A DNA stretch of 64,000 nt, from the NCBI GenBank assembly GCA_026261815.1, contig JAMPIT010000230.1:6199001-6263000 (forward strand). Direction: 5' to 3'. A model generated the notes under the pieces. It was not told the DNA's origin. It saw only the letters and a list, made by a program, of their open reading frames with translations, and searched no databases. Shown here piece by piece: positions 24,830-34,400 of the stretch. Each line of letters begins with the position of its first letter. Position 1 is the stretch's first letter. The position numbers and the translations under genes were made by a program. This stretch comes from Monarcha castaneiventris obscurior (Eukaryota > Chordata > Aves > Passeriformes > Monarchidae).

Positions 24830-25200
24830 CCTGATTCTTCCCTGCAATAAGGCCCCAGCCTGAAACGGAGCCCAGGGTTAATTAGAGGCGTCCTGTCAGC
24901 CTTGACTTGAAATTGAAAGAAAAGTGTTTAAATATTTATGAATTTGACATTTACAGTCGGATGTCTTTTAAAGCAGAACACCTCTCCCTGTGCTGGTTGG
25001 GGCTGCCATGGTGCGTGTGCCATGGTGCGTGTGCCTGGGGTGGAAGGGGAACAATAGCTGTTGCATAACAAGAAAAACAAATTACCTCCCCACCCAAGGC
25101 TTAACAAATAAATAGACCACATAAATTACACGCAATTAAATATTAAACTCAGCTACGTGTAACTATGCATTTTTTAAACTTCATATAACAGAATATATTG
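24830..25200. promoter_or_regulatory. Possible conserved noncoding block
   Basis: Contains GGGTTAATTAGAGG (24873 region), a TTTAAATATTTATGAATTTGAC stretch and CGCAATTAAATATTAAAC. Non-repetitive apart from the 14-bp duplication. Weak, motif-based call. Confidence 0.25.
25007..25034. repeat. Perfect 14-bp tandem duplication
   Basis: CATGGTGCGTGTGC twice in a row. Confidence 0.95.
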
Positions 25201-26655
25201 ACATTCCTCTGAATGATTTTCTCCTTCGAAAAGTGCGGAGTATCACAGGGTCCCAAGGAAGGAAAAACAACTAATTTCTAAATGAATGGCTTAGAAAGTG
25301 AATCTGAAGGAAGAGGCTTTGGAAGTGTCCATCCAGTCTTTACTTGCTTTGAAACAGCCTGACCTAGCTTAAATGCTAGAAGGCAGAGAACAACAGTACA
25401 CCTAACACACAGTGTTTACTTGAAGTACACTGTTTCTATGAGGGTCTGTGGGTTTTTAAGAGGAAAGAAAAAAATACTTAGGGTCTGATCTCATGGAGGC
25501 TTTCCCGGTCCCTCGACAGAACACATTTTATATACACCCAAAAGTGACTCATTAACTAGAGCAGCCATAACACTGGAGTCACAAATCACTGTTCTAATCA
25601 AAGAGCAGCGTCCCGTTCCGTGGTGTCATCCCATGATGCAGCAGAACAGTCGACATTTCAAATGAATTCCAGGCAAATGTCAGTAAATATTTAATGTACG
25701 CTTTCATGTAAATAAGTTCTCACACCTATGCTGGAAGTGTGGGAGAAAGTCTTTGTAAGAGCAGAGAGGAGCTCCCCATGCAGTGATGTGGAAGCTCACC
25801 ATCCAGATGCCTCAGCAGAATTACACTTCATTATTTACTTTAGGACACAGGGCATGATTCTGGTCCTTGCAAAACTCTTAACTGAAGCTGAGGGTTTGTT
25901 TTGCTTCATAAATTTAAAAAGATTTAAAACCCAATTTGCCAGTTACTGCACCTGACCACTCTTCCAGTTAGCAATGGAAAAATCACTGCAATTCATTTTT
26001 GAATGACACAACATTATAATTTTTTGCAATTTTTGCATGCTTCGATTTTTACATTTACATTACACAGTTTTTTTTCTGAACAATAATTAAAAAAATAAGA
26101 TTTCTTAGTAAATATGGGCAAAAAGAGGAACTTCGGGATATGATTTGTTTCAAAATATTAGAACGTTAAGAAACTCAAGAGGTGCTATTTTTAATTTGGA
26201 ATTCACTATAGAATCTAATAAATGAGAGAAGTGAGGCGGAAATAATCATGTATTAATTCTGTGCATTACAAAATCTTTTCAGAAGCTATTATCAGAGCAA
26301 GAGGCATTGTGGTTTGGATTCAGGGTGGGAGAAATCCTTTGTGCAACTGAAAGCTATTGTTCCTCTGTGCAGATGAAATTGTACTTGCAAATATGCCATT
26401 CAAGGAGGGAAAAAAGTACCTAGGCAGAAAAAAAGAATTCTACAAGAAAACCATTAGTCTTAAAAATAAACTTCACTAAAGTAAGTTTTGGTTCATTGTT
26501 TGTTTATTTTCTAAGGAATATCCTGTGTTAACAGTTGCACACACTGACATTAAAAGAAAACATAGAAGATATGTGTATTATTTCCTTATATAGAAAGCAT
26601 GAAGAAAGGGATGTGTGGGATCTGTGTATACATCTATACATAGATATATGTAAAA

Positions 26656-26695
26656 TGTGTGTGTGTGTGTTCATATATATATATATACACACACA
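26656..26695. repeat. Compound (TG)n-(AT)n-(AC)n microsatellite
   Basis: A TG run, a short CAT joint, an AT run, then AC. The TG and AC arms are mutually complementary, so the array can fold on itself. Confidence 0.9.
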
Positions 26696-28005
26696 TCAGT
26701 GTATGTCTGCTCATTTATATAACTCTAAACTTAAATTCACTTCTAGTAATTTCCCTCTCCCAGGGGTTATCTGAGACATAGGTTGATAGACTCTGCTGGT
26801 TAAGTTTTGATAGGTTACTAGAAAACCAGAGAAACACTTTACGTCAGGAGGAGCCTGGCTACCATAATCTGTCCCCAGGAAAGCTACAGAGAAGATTTTT
26901 TTACCTTTCATAAAGTAAGAAAACAAAACAGAAGGAAGGGAAAGCAGCATCTCCCTCAGTTTTGGTTGCTGTGTCTCCTCCCCTACTGTTCTCCCAGTCA
27001 GGTTAGGCTGGGGCAGCAGGGCCTGGGGATGTTCACCTTTTGTGCATGTAACACTCCTTGTGTTCAGCACTACACTCCCAAGCTGTTTGGTCCAGACTAC
27101 TTGTTGGTGTTTTAAGGTACTATCTTTAGAGTTACTAAGAGATTTCTGGGGCCACTACCTTCTGACTCCCTGCTCACCCCCCCTCCTTCTCTCCCCGGAA
27201 AGCTCGCCTGATGCCAGGATCACTTTCAGCAAATGTCAGTTCATCACCTGAAACGAGGTCAATTTAACGCTTTTACTCGGGAGGATGAAATCGGATGGGA
27301 AGGTACTTTTTGCTTCTTTTAGGGGTTGGAAAGATTAGACAAATCGACAAACACAAAAGGCAGATGGATTTCTGGGAACTGCAGCTTATTCAAATCACTG
27401 AGAAAGGTCACTGCAAGAGCCACAGATCTATTCATCTGTAGGGGTACAATGATCTTTCCACAACCTTCAACACCACAAAGCACTCTGGAGCGTCTCTATA
27501 CCTTTTAGTAGGATTAATACCATGAACAATGACTGAATACAATCAAGAATTCACTGAGTTCAAAGATCCCTTGATCAATGGTAGATATTTTCTTCTGGCT
27601 TCCTAAAGGCAAACAGAAGTGAAGTTTCTGGTTAGAGTTACAAGAAATTAGAGCTATTATTCTGAATCCCACTACAAGGTGATGCTGAAATGCCAGAACA
27701 TCCAAGCACCCCGAAGAAGTTTGTGGCACGGAAGGAATAAGGTTGTGAAAGAGGAAATTCAATGAGCTTCAAGATTTTCTGAGGATCTGGGTATTTTTAA
27801 GTCGGCAATCAGATAAAGAATAAAGCACAAAAGCTTACAGCATCACTGAGACACTGTAGGGATAACACACCACTCAGGAAACCGGACAGCCACATCCATT
27901 CCTGTGGAAGAGGTAGGTGAGTCGGAGACGGAGGAGCGCGGCCCATTCTGTCCGAAGCCGCTCAGTGCACCTCTGAGGTGGCAGCAAGAAAAGGAGGGCA
28001 CGGAG

Positions 28006-28033
28006 ACGGTGAAGAAACCACGGTGAAGAAACT
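28006..28033. repeat. 14-bp tandem duplication
   Basis: ACGGTGAAGAAAC repeated with a C/T difference at the last base. Confidence 0.9.
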
Positions 28034-28331
28034 TCGATTCTCGTCTCTAAGGACTCGGGGGCAGTTAGGGCAAAGCAGCAGAGTGAGCGCACCAGGAAGA
28101 AGGTTTCCTCCGCAGCCTAGGCTTTGTTAGCCAGAGTAAAATCGTGAAAGAGAGGGACTCAGCAGGTCTAAGTCACAGAGTGTCAGAGCCCGAGCCAAGA
28201 GGACGGTCAGCGATAGCCGAGCTTAATCAAGTATCTTCAGCTAGCAAGAGAAACACGAGCCGCAGCGCCAGCGCTGATCTAATGCTGATGCTGAAGGCAC
28301 ATAATTCAGGGATTAGATAAGGCGCCCTTAC

Positions 28332-28787
28332 AGCCGAGTGCCAGCAAGCGAGCCGGCTCTCGGTGATGCTGGCAAGCGCTGGCGGATCCGTCGGTGGAGC
28401 AGCCGCCCCGTGTCGCAGGGAGCGGGGCCGGGCCCCGCCCGGGGATGGGGCCGCACGCCCGCACCCGCCGCGGGGTCCCGTCCTCGGGCCCCGAGCCGGG
28501 AACACGTCCTGGCCCCGCCGGGCCCGCTGCCCCTCCGCCCCGTTCCTGTCCGACGGCCGCGCACCAGGGGCATCCCCGGGGCTTCGGCGGCCGCGCGGAG
28601 GCGAAGCGACCCCTCCGTCCGCCCGCGCTGCTCCGCGGAGACCCGGCCCGGCCCCGGCCGGCGGCGGACAGCGGCTGCCCTCATCCCGGCCGCCCCCGCA
28701 CCCCTCGCCGCGCACAAGGCTCTCCCGAGTCCCGGCCGGGCCGCCCGAGAGACGCGGGAGCTCCCCCCGCCCCGTCCCCCGCCGCAT
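28332..28787 (-). other. Hypothetical alternative first coding exon (152 codons)
   Basis: The first AUG on the minus strand below the predicted start site (28787-28785) opens a Gly/Arg/Pro-rich frame beginning MRRGTGRGELPRL. The frame stays open past GCT|GTAAGG at 28332/28331, which would be a usable donor at a codon boundary. Without splicing it ends at a stop at 28227, after a hydrophobic tail near RLVFLLLAEDT. Base composition alone can keep such frames open and I recognise no homologue. A second donor-like CAG|GTACAT lies at 28792/28791, just before the AUG, so the exon could equally be noncoding. Confidence 0.2.
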
Positions 28788-29063
28788 GTACCTGCTGCCG
28801 GCGTTCCGCCACGGGCCCCTCTCTGCGAGGGCTCGGCGCACCTCGGCGGGCTCCAGCAATCCTCCTCCGGTGCCAAAACTTCCCCCTCTCCCCCCCCCCC
28901 GCCCCTCCTCAGCGCAGACAAAGGCGGCGGCCAGCACAGTCGCCCCTCGCAGCCCGCAGCCGCCTCCCGGCGCGGTGCGGCGGGGGCAGGCGGCGGCCCC
29001 GGGCGGCCCGGTGGTCCCCGCGGGGCGCGGGCGGAGGATGCCGGCGCGCCCCGGCGCTGCCCT

Positions 29064-29072
29064 CCTTATATC
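29064..29072 (-). promoter_or_regulatory. TATA-box candidate
   Basis: GATATAAGG on the minus strand inside an otherwise GC-rich island. It predicts a transcription start near 29040-29033. Confidence 0.5.
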
Positions 29073-29119
29073 GGGCCGCTCGCAGCCCCTGCCGGCTGCC
29101 GCACATGGCCCATCCACCG

Positions 29120-29133
29120 GTTGCTATAGCGAT
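29120..29133. promoter_or_regulatory. RFX-type X-box candidate
   Basis: GTTGCTATAGCGAT matches 10 of 14 positions of the palindromic RFX site GTTGCCATGGCAAC, about 50 bp upstream of the TATA candidate. Confidence 0.45.
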
Positions 29134-29161
29134 GCCTCCCCTCCACATGTTGCTGGCAGCA

Positions 29162-29168
29162 ATTGGCT
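29162..29168 (-). promoter_or_regulatory. CCAAT box (NF-Y type)
   Basis: AGCCAAT on the minus strand, about 90 bp upstream of the TATA candidate. The spacing to the predicted start (about 125 bp) is slightly longer than typical. Confidence 0.45.
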
Positions 29169-29277
29169 AAGGAGGTCTGGGCTGTGCAGAAACCCTTCGC
29201 CGGAGTGAGGCGATGAATGGACACGAGCTGTGTCACTCATTTGGAAAAGCTATTTGGGGTTTCTGTTGTGGATGCGC

Positions 29278-29410
29278 GGGTTTTTGTGGTTTTTTGTTGT
29301 GGTTTTTTCTCTTTCTTTTTTCTTTTTTTTTTTTTTTGGTTGATTTCTTACGCGCACCCTCCCCCATCTTTTTTTTTTTAATTTTCCTTTTTTTTTTTTT
29401 TTTTTTTTGG
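29278..29410. repeat. T-rich low-complexity tract
   Basis: Several poly(T) runs broken by GTGG, CTTTC and a short CCCTCCCCC block, just upstream (minus sense) of the promoter-like array. Such dA:dT tracts tend to exclude nucleosomes. Confidence 0.85.
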
Positions 29411-30128
29411 TGTCTCTCTTGCAAGATGGAAGTGGAGGGTAGAACAATGATGGAAAGCCAAAAATAAAATCAAACAAGGACAGCAAGGAAAAGCTGTAAA
29501 TCATTTGCATCACAATACGACAAACAACGCTTCTTCCTGAAAAGACTTTCCTCCTTAAAAAAAAAAATCCACACATTGCCAAGCAAAGGAGATCCAAACT
29601 TTCTCCCCTCTTGTCCTCGTTCTCCAAATGACACATGAAATTAGGTAGGAGAAGTGTGCTCCGACCAGCCCCGGGACAGTAACGAAGTCCAGTTCGATAA
29701 ATCGCGGCAGGCACTGCTCAGAGCCGGTGCGGGCGAGCGGGGCCGTGCCGTGCCCGGCGCTACGCACCCGCAACTCCCAGTCAAAGCCACGCTCCCGCGC
29801 AGGTGCCCGGGGCAGCACCGACCCTTATAAGAAACGGACCCCGCAGTCTTCCCCACCTCCCTCAATTTCCCGCATGCCGCCGACAAACACGCTGCTGGGC
29901 ACCCCCACAGCATCTGCCCACGAAGTGCCCCGGCTGCGGGAGCGGGACAAGAGCGGGCGGGGAGCGGCAGGGGGCTGCCGGCTGCGGGTGGCAGGTCCCT
30001 TCGATCCCCCTTCCCCCGCCGATGAAGAGCCCTCCCGCCTGCCCGTCCCCATTGTTTCCCGTTGTCACTGCGTCTGGGGATGGCAGGTAGGGCAGAGCCA
30101 GCTCTCCTCTGTCCGTGGAGGCGGGCAG

Positions 30129-30187
30129 TCCTTTCCCTTTCTCCTTCCTCTTCCCTTTCCCCTTTCCCTTCCCCTTCTCCTCCCCAG
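30129..30187. repeat. Polypyrimidine tract
   Basis: Nearly pure C/T (CCTTTCCC-type units) ending in CCCCAG. It mimics a plus-strand splice acceptor, but no supporting exon was found. Confidence 0.8.
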
Positions 30188-30377
30188 CCGTCCCGCCCCC
30201 ACGCCGCCGCTGTGCCCCGGCCTGCCCCGGCCCGAGCGGCAGCAGCGCCGGCTGGTGCTCCCGGGCCGGGCTGTCCGGAGCCGGGGCAGATGGACACTCC
30301 TCCCTCGGGAATGCGACCCCCAGCCCCGCCCACCCCTTCCCCACCGGCGGTGGGACGGTGCGGAGGAAGCAGTGTGC

Positions 30378-30437
30378 GGGATGGGATGGGATGGGATGGG
30401 ATGGGATGGGATGGGATGGGATGGGATGGGATGGGAT
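30378..30437. repeat. (GGGAT)12 array
   Basis: Twelve perfect GGGAT units. Each GGG run is separated by AT, so any four neighbours satisfy the G-quadruplex rule with 2-base loops. The G-rich strand is the template for PTPRN2 transcription. Confidence 0.95.
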
Positions 30438-31139
30438 GGACAGGCCAGGCCGCCCTTTCCCCACACCCCTGCTATCCCGGCAGCTCTCGGGGGCTCGGCC
30501 ACTGCCTCTTGCCCGGCCCCGGCGGGCTTTGCCTTCCTGGCTGGGGCGGGCGGCCGTGGCTCCCCGCGGCTGTCCCGGGGACACAGTGACGCCGTGCAGC
30601 AATTCCTTTTCCCCCTTTCCCCCTCGACAGTGTTCATCCTACCAGCGCCCCTCAGCAGCCGGCACCTGGGTAAGGCATATGCACCTGTGCGGGGAGCCAA
30701 GGAAGGGCAAGGGCCTCATGAGTTCCCAGAACATCCCCGCCCCAGAGCCACACTTCACTTAAACTTGTAGGACAGCACCGAAATGTCATCACCATCCCCT
30801 GCACAGGGCCGTTCTGCCGTGTCCAGAAAGTGCAGAGCAGTTGTGCCGTGGGCTCACCCCCACTAATACCTCACCCACACTCAGCTCACGCACCCATTCC
30901 AGGGTGAGGAAGATGCTCTTTACATCACCACCGTTTCTGACAAGAAGGTTTCCAGGCAGGAGAGGAACTCCTCACCTGGCTTCTGCTCAGGAAAATCCTT
31001 AATGTTCCCACAGATTAACACAAATTGGGCTTCTCCAAACATTTCCTCAGCCACGTTTGTAGTGCATGGTCTGAACGTATTGCTTTGTCAGTCTGTCAGC
31101 CTGAGAGGACCCCCTCGGTCTGAGATTCTCCTGCCCCCG

Positions 31140-31400
31140 GAAGAGCCAGAGCATACATAATTTGCTCACCAACCTGCATTGTTTAAGTTGAAAGATAAAT
31201 GAACCCGCCAGGAGATTTCATTAAAAGGACACGTGTGTTTGCATATTGATCCTTCTAATGAACTGTCTGAAACTGATAAATACTTCCATTAGCTTTGTAG
31301 TTTGTATTTCATATTTAAAAATATATTCATTAACATTTCTTTGGCAAATATTGCATCTTTTCAGAACTGTCAGTTCTGAATGGGTTGAACATGAATTTAG
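31140..31400. promoter_or_regulatory. Possible conserved noncoding block
   Basis: Contains an octamer-like TTTGCATATTGAT (31240 region) and other AT-rich factor-like motifs in non-repetitive DNA just beyond the CpG islands. Motif-based only. Confidence 0.2.
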
Positions 31401-34400
31401 CTAAGTGTCAAGAGACAGCAAAATACTAGTTAAAACACATTTTTTTTAACAGTGAGATTTTGAGAAATTTGTGGCAAAATTTAAAATAATTTTCATGTTT
31501 ACCTAATTTTCATTACTTTTATCACATTCTAAATATGACCTTTGAAGCAATGGCAAATACTTGTGAGGGTTATGTCACAGGGAGAAGTTATTTAAGCATA
31601 GATTGTTTAACGTGTTATTCATCAAAAATGTAGAAGATGTTTAGGGAGACAGGAGAAATAATTTTCAATTGTTTACTAATTTTAAATTTAAAATCTGTTT
31701 TTAAAGGACCTATAGAACTGCTGCTCACATATTTGTGAATTGACTTACTAATAAATTTTCTCATATGATTTAATTAATTTAAAAATGGGAAAACAAAAAA
31801 ACCCTGACATCAGCAGCACTTCATTATAAAATTTCTAGAAAGTTTCATGTCTTTTTCTCAGAAAAAAGTTGACATTGAAAGTATAAATGACTTTGAGACA
31901 GTTTCTTTGGGTTTAGCGCATCTAAAAATACCAGTATTTTGAAGATTCACATTAACATTCATCCAAATTCAAGAGCTGTATTTGAACTATGCCTAAACTC
32001 AAAATATTCTAAATCTTGCAATTTCAGTGAGAATGATGCTGAAACGTATTTCCATTTTGCACAGAACAAAACTCTTGCCTGAGAACCACCAATGTTTGTC
32101 AGGACTCCCTAAAAATCTCATTTTCATAACTGGGCACTGAAAACCACACTGACCATTTTGCCTTGATTTCTGGCTACAGATTTGTCTGCACTTCTAAGGT
32201 TAGCCACTTCTTTCTGCAAATGCATGTACAATGTACAGCATGAAATAGATTTTCATTCTTTTAAAGCATGTTTGATAAAGCTAAAACACCATTTAATCTC
32301 ATTTGTTGTTTTGTTTATCAGTTATCCTTTGGAGTCTTGATCATTAAATACAGATTCAAACATGTTGTACAGCATTTTCCACAGATTTGCTGTTCATGTG
32401 GAACTTAAAATCAAAGTTGAATTTCCCTCACTCCTATGAACAAAACACTTTTTCCAAATATTAACTTGCTATACCACATGCATTTAAATTACTTTAACTT
32501 TAGGAATACAAGTATTAAGAAAGAGGCAGAACTCCCATGTCTTGAAAACACCACACCTTTCTTATAAACAAAACCAATGCCTAGGACCATAATTTAAAAG
32601 TAGAGTTAGCAGGATTTTAACCACTAGTCTCCATTGAGCTTTTATGTCTTATCTTCTCATGCTCATCTGTGAAAATCAACAACAGACACATTCTACTTCC
32701 AAGTAAATTCTAGAGCTCTTAGCTTTATTAAGAAAATTATTTCATTCTGGCTAAGATTTGAATCTAATTAATCTGTCTTGCAGTTTAAAAATGATAACTA
32801 AATTCAAGCTGCATACTATTCTTCAGAGACAGCTTAAAATATTAATTAAGTAAAGAGCACATTTTCCATTTATTTTAATTACATTAATACAGTTTCAATA
32901 AATAAAATAGTTCTATGCTTCATCAAAACAAACTCAGATGCAAATTTTCCTCTGTTCACATTGGCCCTCTTGACTGTTTATTTTTAAATAGGAAAGAGAT
33001 GCAGAAATGTTTGGGGGTTCCCATTAGTGAAATGAGGTCCAATAGTCTGAAAAGGTCAGTTCAGTCTTCCAGGAGGCTGATGTAGCCCTGTAAAAGTGGC
33101 ATTCTGATAATGTATTGCTTATAAAGGTAATCAGTGAGATAAAACTGGATGCATTTATAGACATTTTTAAACAAATGAAGATTTTACTTTATTACATTTT
33201 CCCAGGTAACTTAGAAAAACCCCAAAGCTATTAGATCTCTCTGATCCACTTGCCTGCAATGCTTACTGATCCACAGACAAAATATTACAACACCAGTGGA
33301 TGAATTGCATTTTTAATATTCAATTTAATTAAACCTGACATGTTCTAGATTTGCAGGTGCAACCATTTCTTGAGATAAAGCACAGGACAAGACAGAAGAG
33401 TCTTGTTAGCAGCTATGTCAAAAAATAAAAAGTGTCATTCTACCTAATTCAGTAATAATTCTATCCTTCAAATATTTGAGCAGCAGCATCAGCTGAAGGG
33501 AAACTAAATATTGAAGACAAAGTTTCAAAATACCTTAGGAGTCACAGCAGGTGTTTTGAAACATGTCCTTTATACAGAATGTTTTGAGTGTCTTTGTAGG
33601 GCCCAATTCTGCCCCCTTCATTCTAAGAAATCAAATATAAATCAACAGAACCAATCAGAATAGCACCTGGAACATAGTAGCAAATGTTTTCAGAGTGAGG
33701 CTTTATGTAAATTGGTATTCCACAAAAAACCAAAACCAAAAAAAAATTGCACTACTGAAACTTTAATTCCATTGTGATTAGGTTTATATCCATAGAATAG
33801 AGATAAAATATTAATCTAACTTTTAACATGAGACTAAATACTATTATTATGAAAGCCTGGTTAAGAAGCTTCTATAAAAATGCCAACTTAAGACATGTTT
33901 AATGGCAAAACATGATGAGAAATGCATGATTTTACACTGTGATCTTGTTGTAACAAAATGTGGCTATCACTGAAATGCTGGACTCCTTTCATGCATCAGT
34001 ACTGTATGTGCCAGGAATTCAGAGAACCGTGAGGTACCAGTTTTCTCTACTGTAGCATCAGCAGATTAGTTTGTTAAAGTGCTATTTTAATGTTATAATG
34101 GAAAGGGTGTTTGTTTCTTCTTTCCGGAGATGAAAACAAACTAGTACAGTTTAGCTATGAAAAAGCATTTTCAGAATAGTAGCTAGTACTGCAAATCTGA
34201 AGGAGATCTGAAATCAAGATGTGTTTTTTCTGCCTTTGACACAGATATTGCTCTTTCCATCTTATCTCCTAATACTGGTAGCCTCAGGACAAACATAGAT
34301 TATGTTAGAAAATTGTCCTTCATTATATTGATCGAAATTCACTTCCAGCCTACCTCAATCTGTTGTTAGAACATTTTTATTATCTTTAAATTGTTTGCAT

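Larger units (their letters stand above)
28325..29110 (-). promoter_or_regulatory. CpG island with minus-strand promoter-like organisation
   Basis: GC-rich block ending abruptly at about 28325 on the left. Its right edge carries TATA, X-box and CCAAT elements oriented for transcription to the left, the same direction as PTPRN2. It could be an alternative PTPRN2 promoter or the promoter of an intronic noncoding RNA. No exon here matches a known protein. Confidence 0.5.
29690..30600. promoter_or_regulatory. Intronic CpG island with GGGAT array
   Basis: GC- and CpG-rich block containing a pyrimidine tract at 30129-30187 and the pentamer array at 30378-30437. Long frames exist on both strands but are low complexity. 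No promoter motif set as clear as at 29.1 kb was seen. Confidence 0.55.

Noticed and set aside
27965..27990. CTCF site (AGGTGGCAGC core)
   Set aside because: The core fits but the upstream half is poor; not enough to call.
29727..30770. 347-codon plus-strand frame
   Set aside because: Passes through the GGGAT array (repeating WDGMG peptide) and pyrimidine tract, has no recognisable domain, and competing frames on both strands are of similar size.
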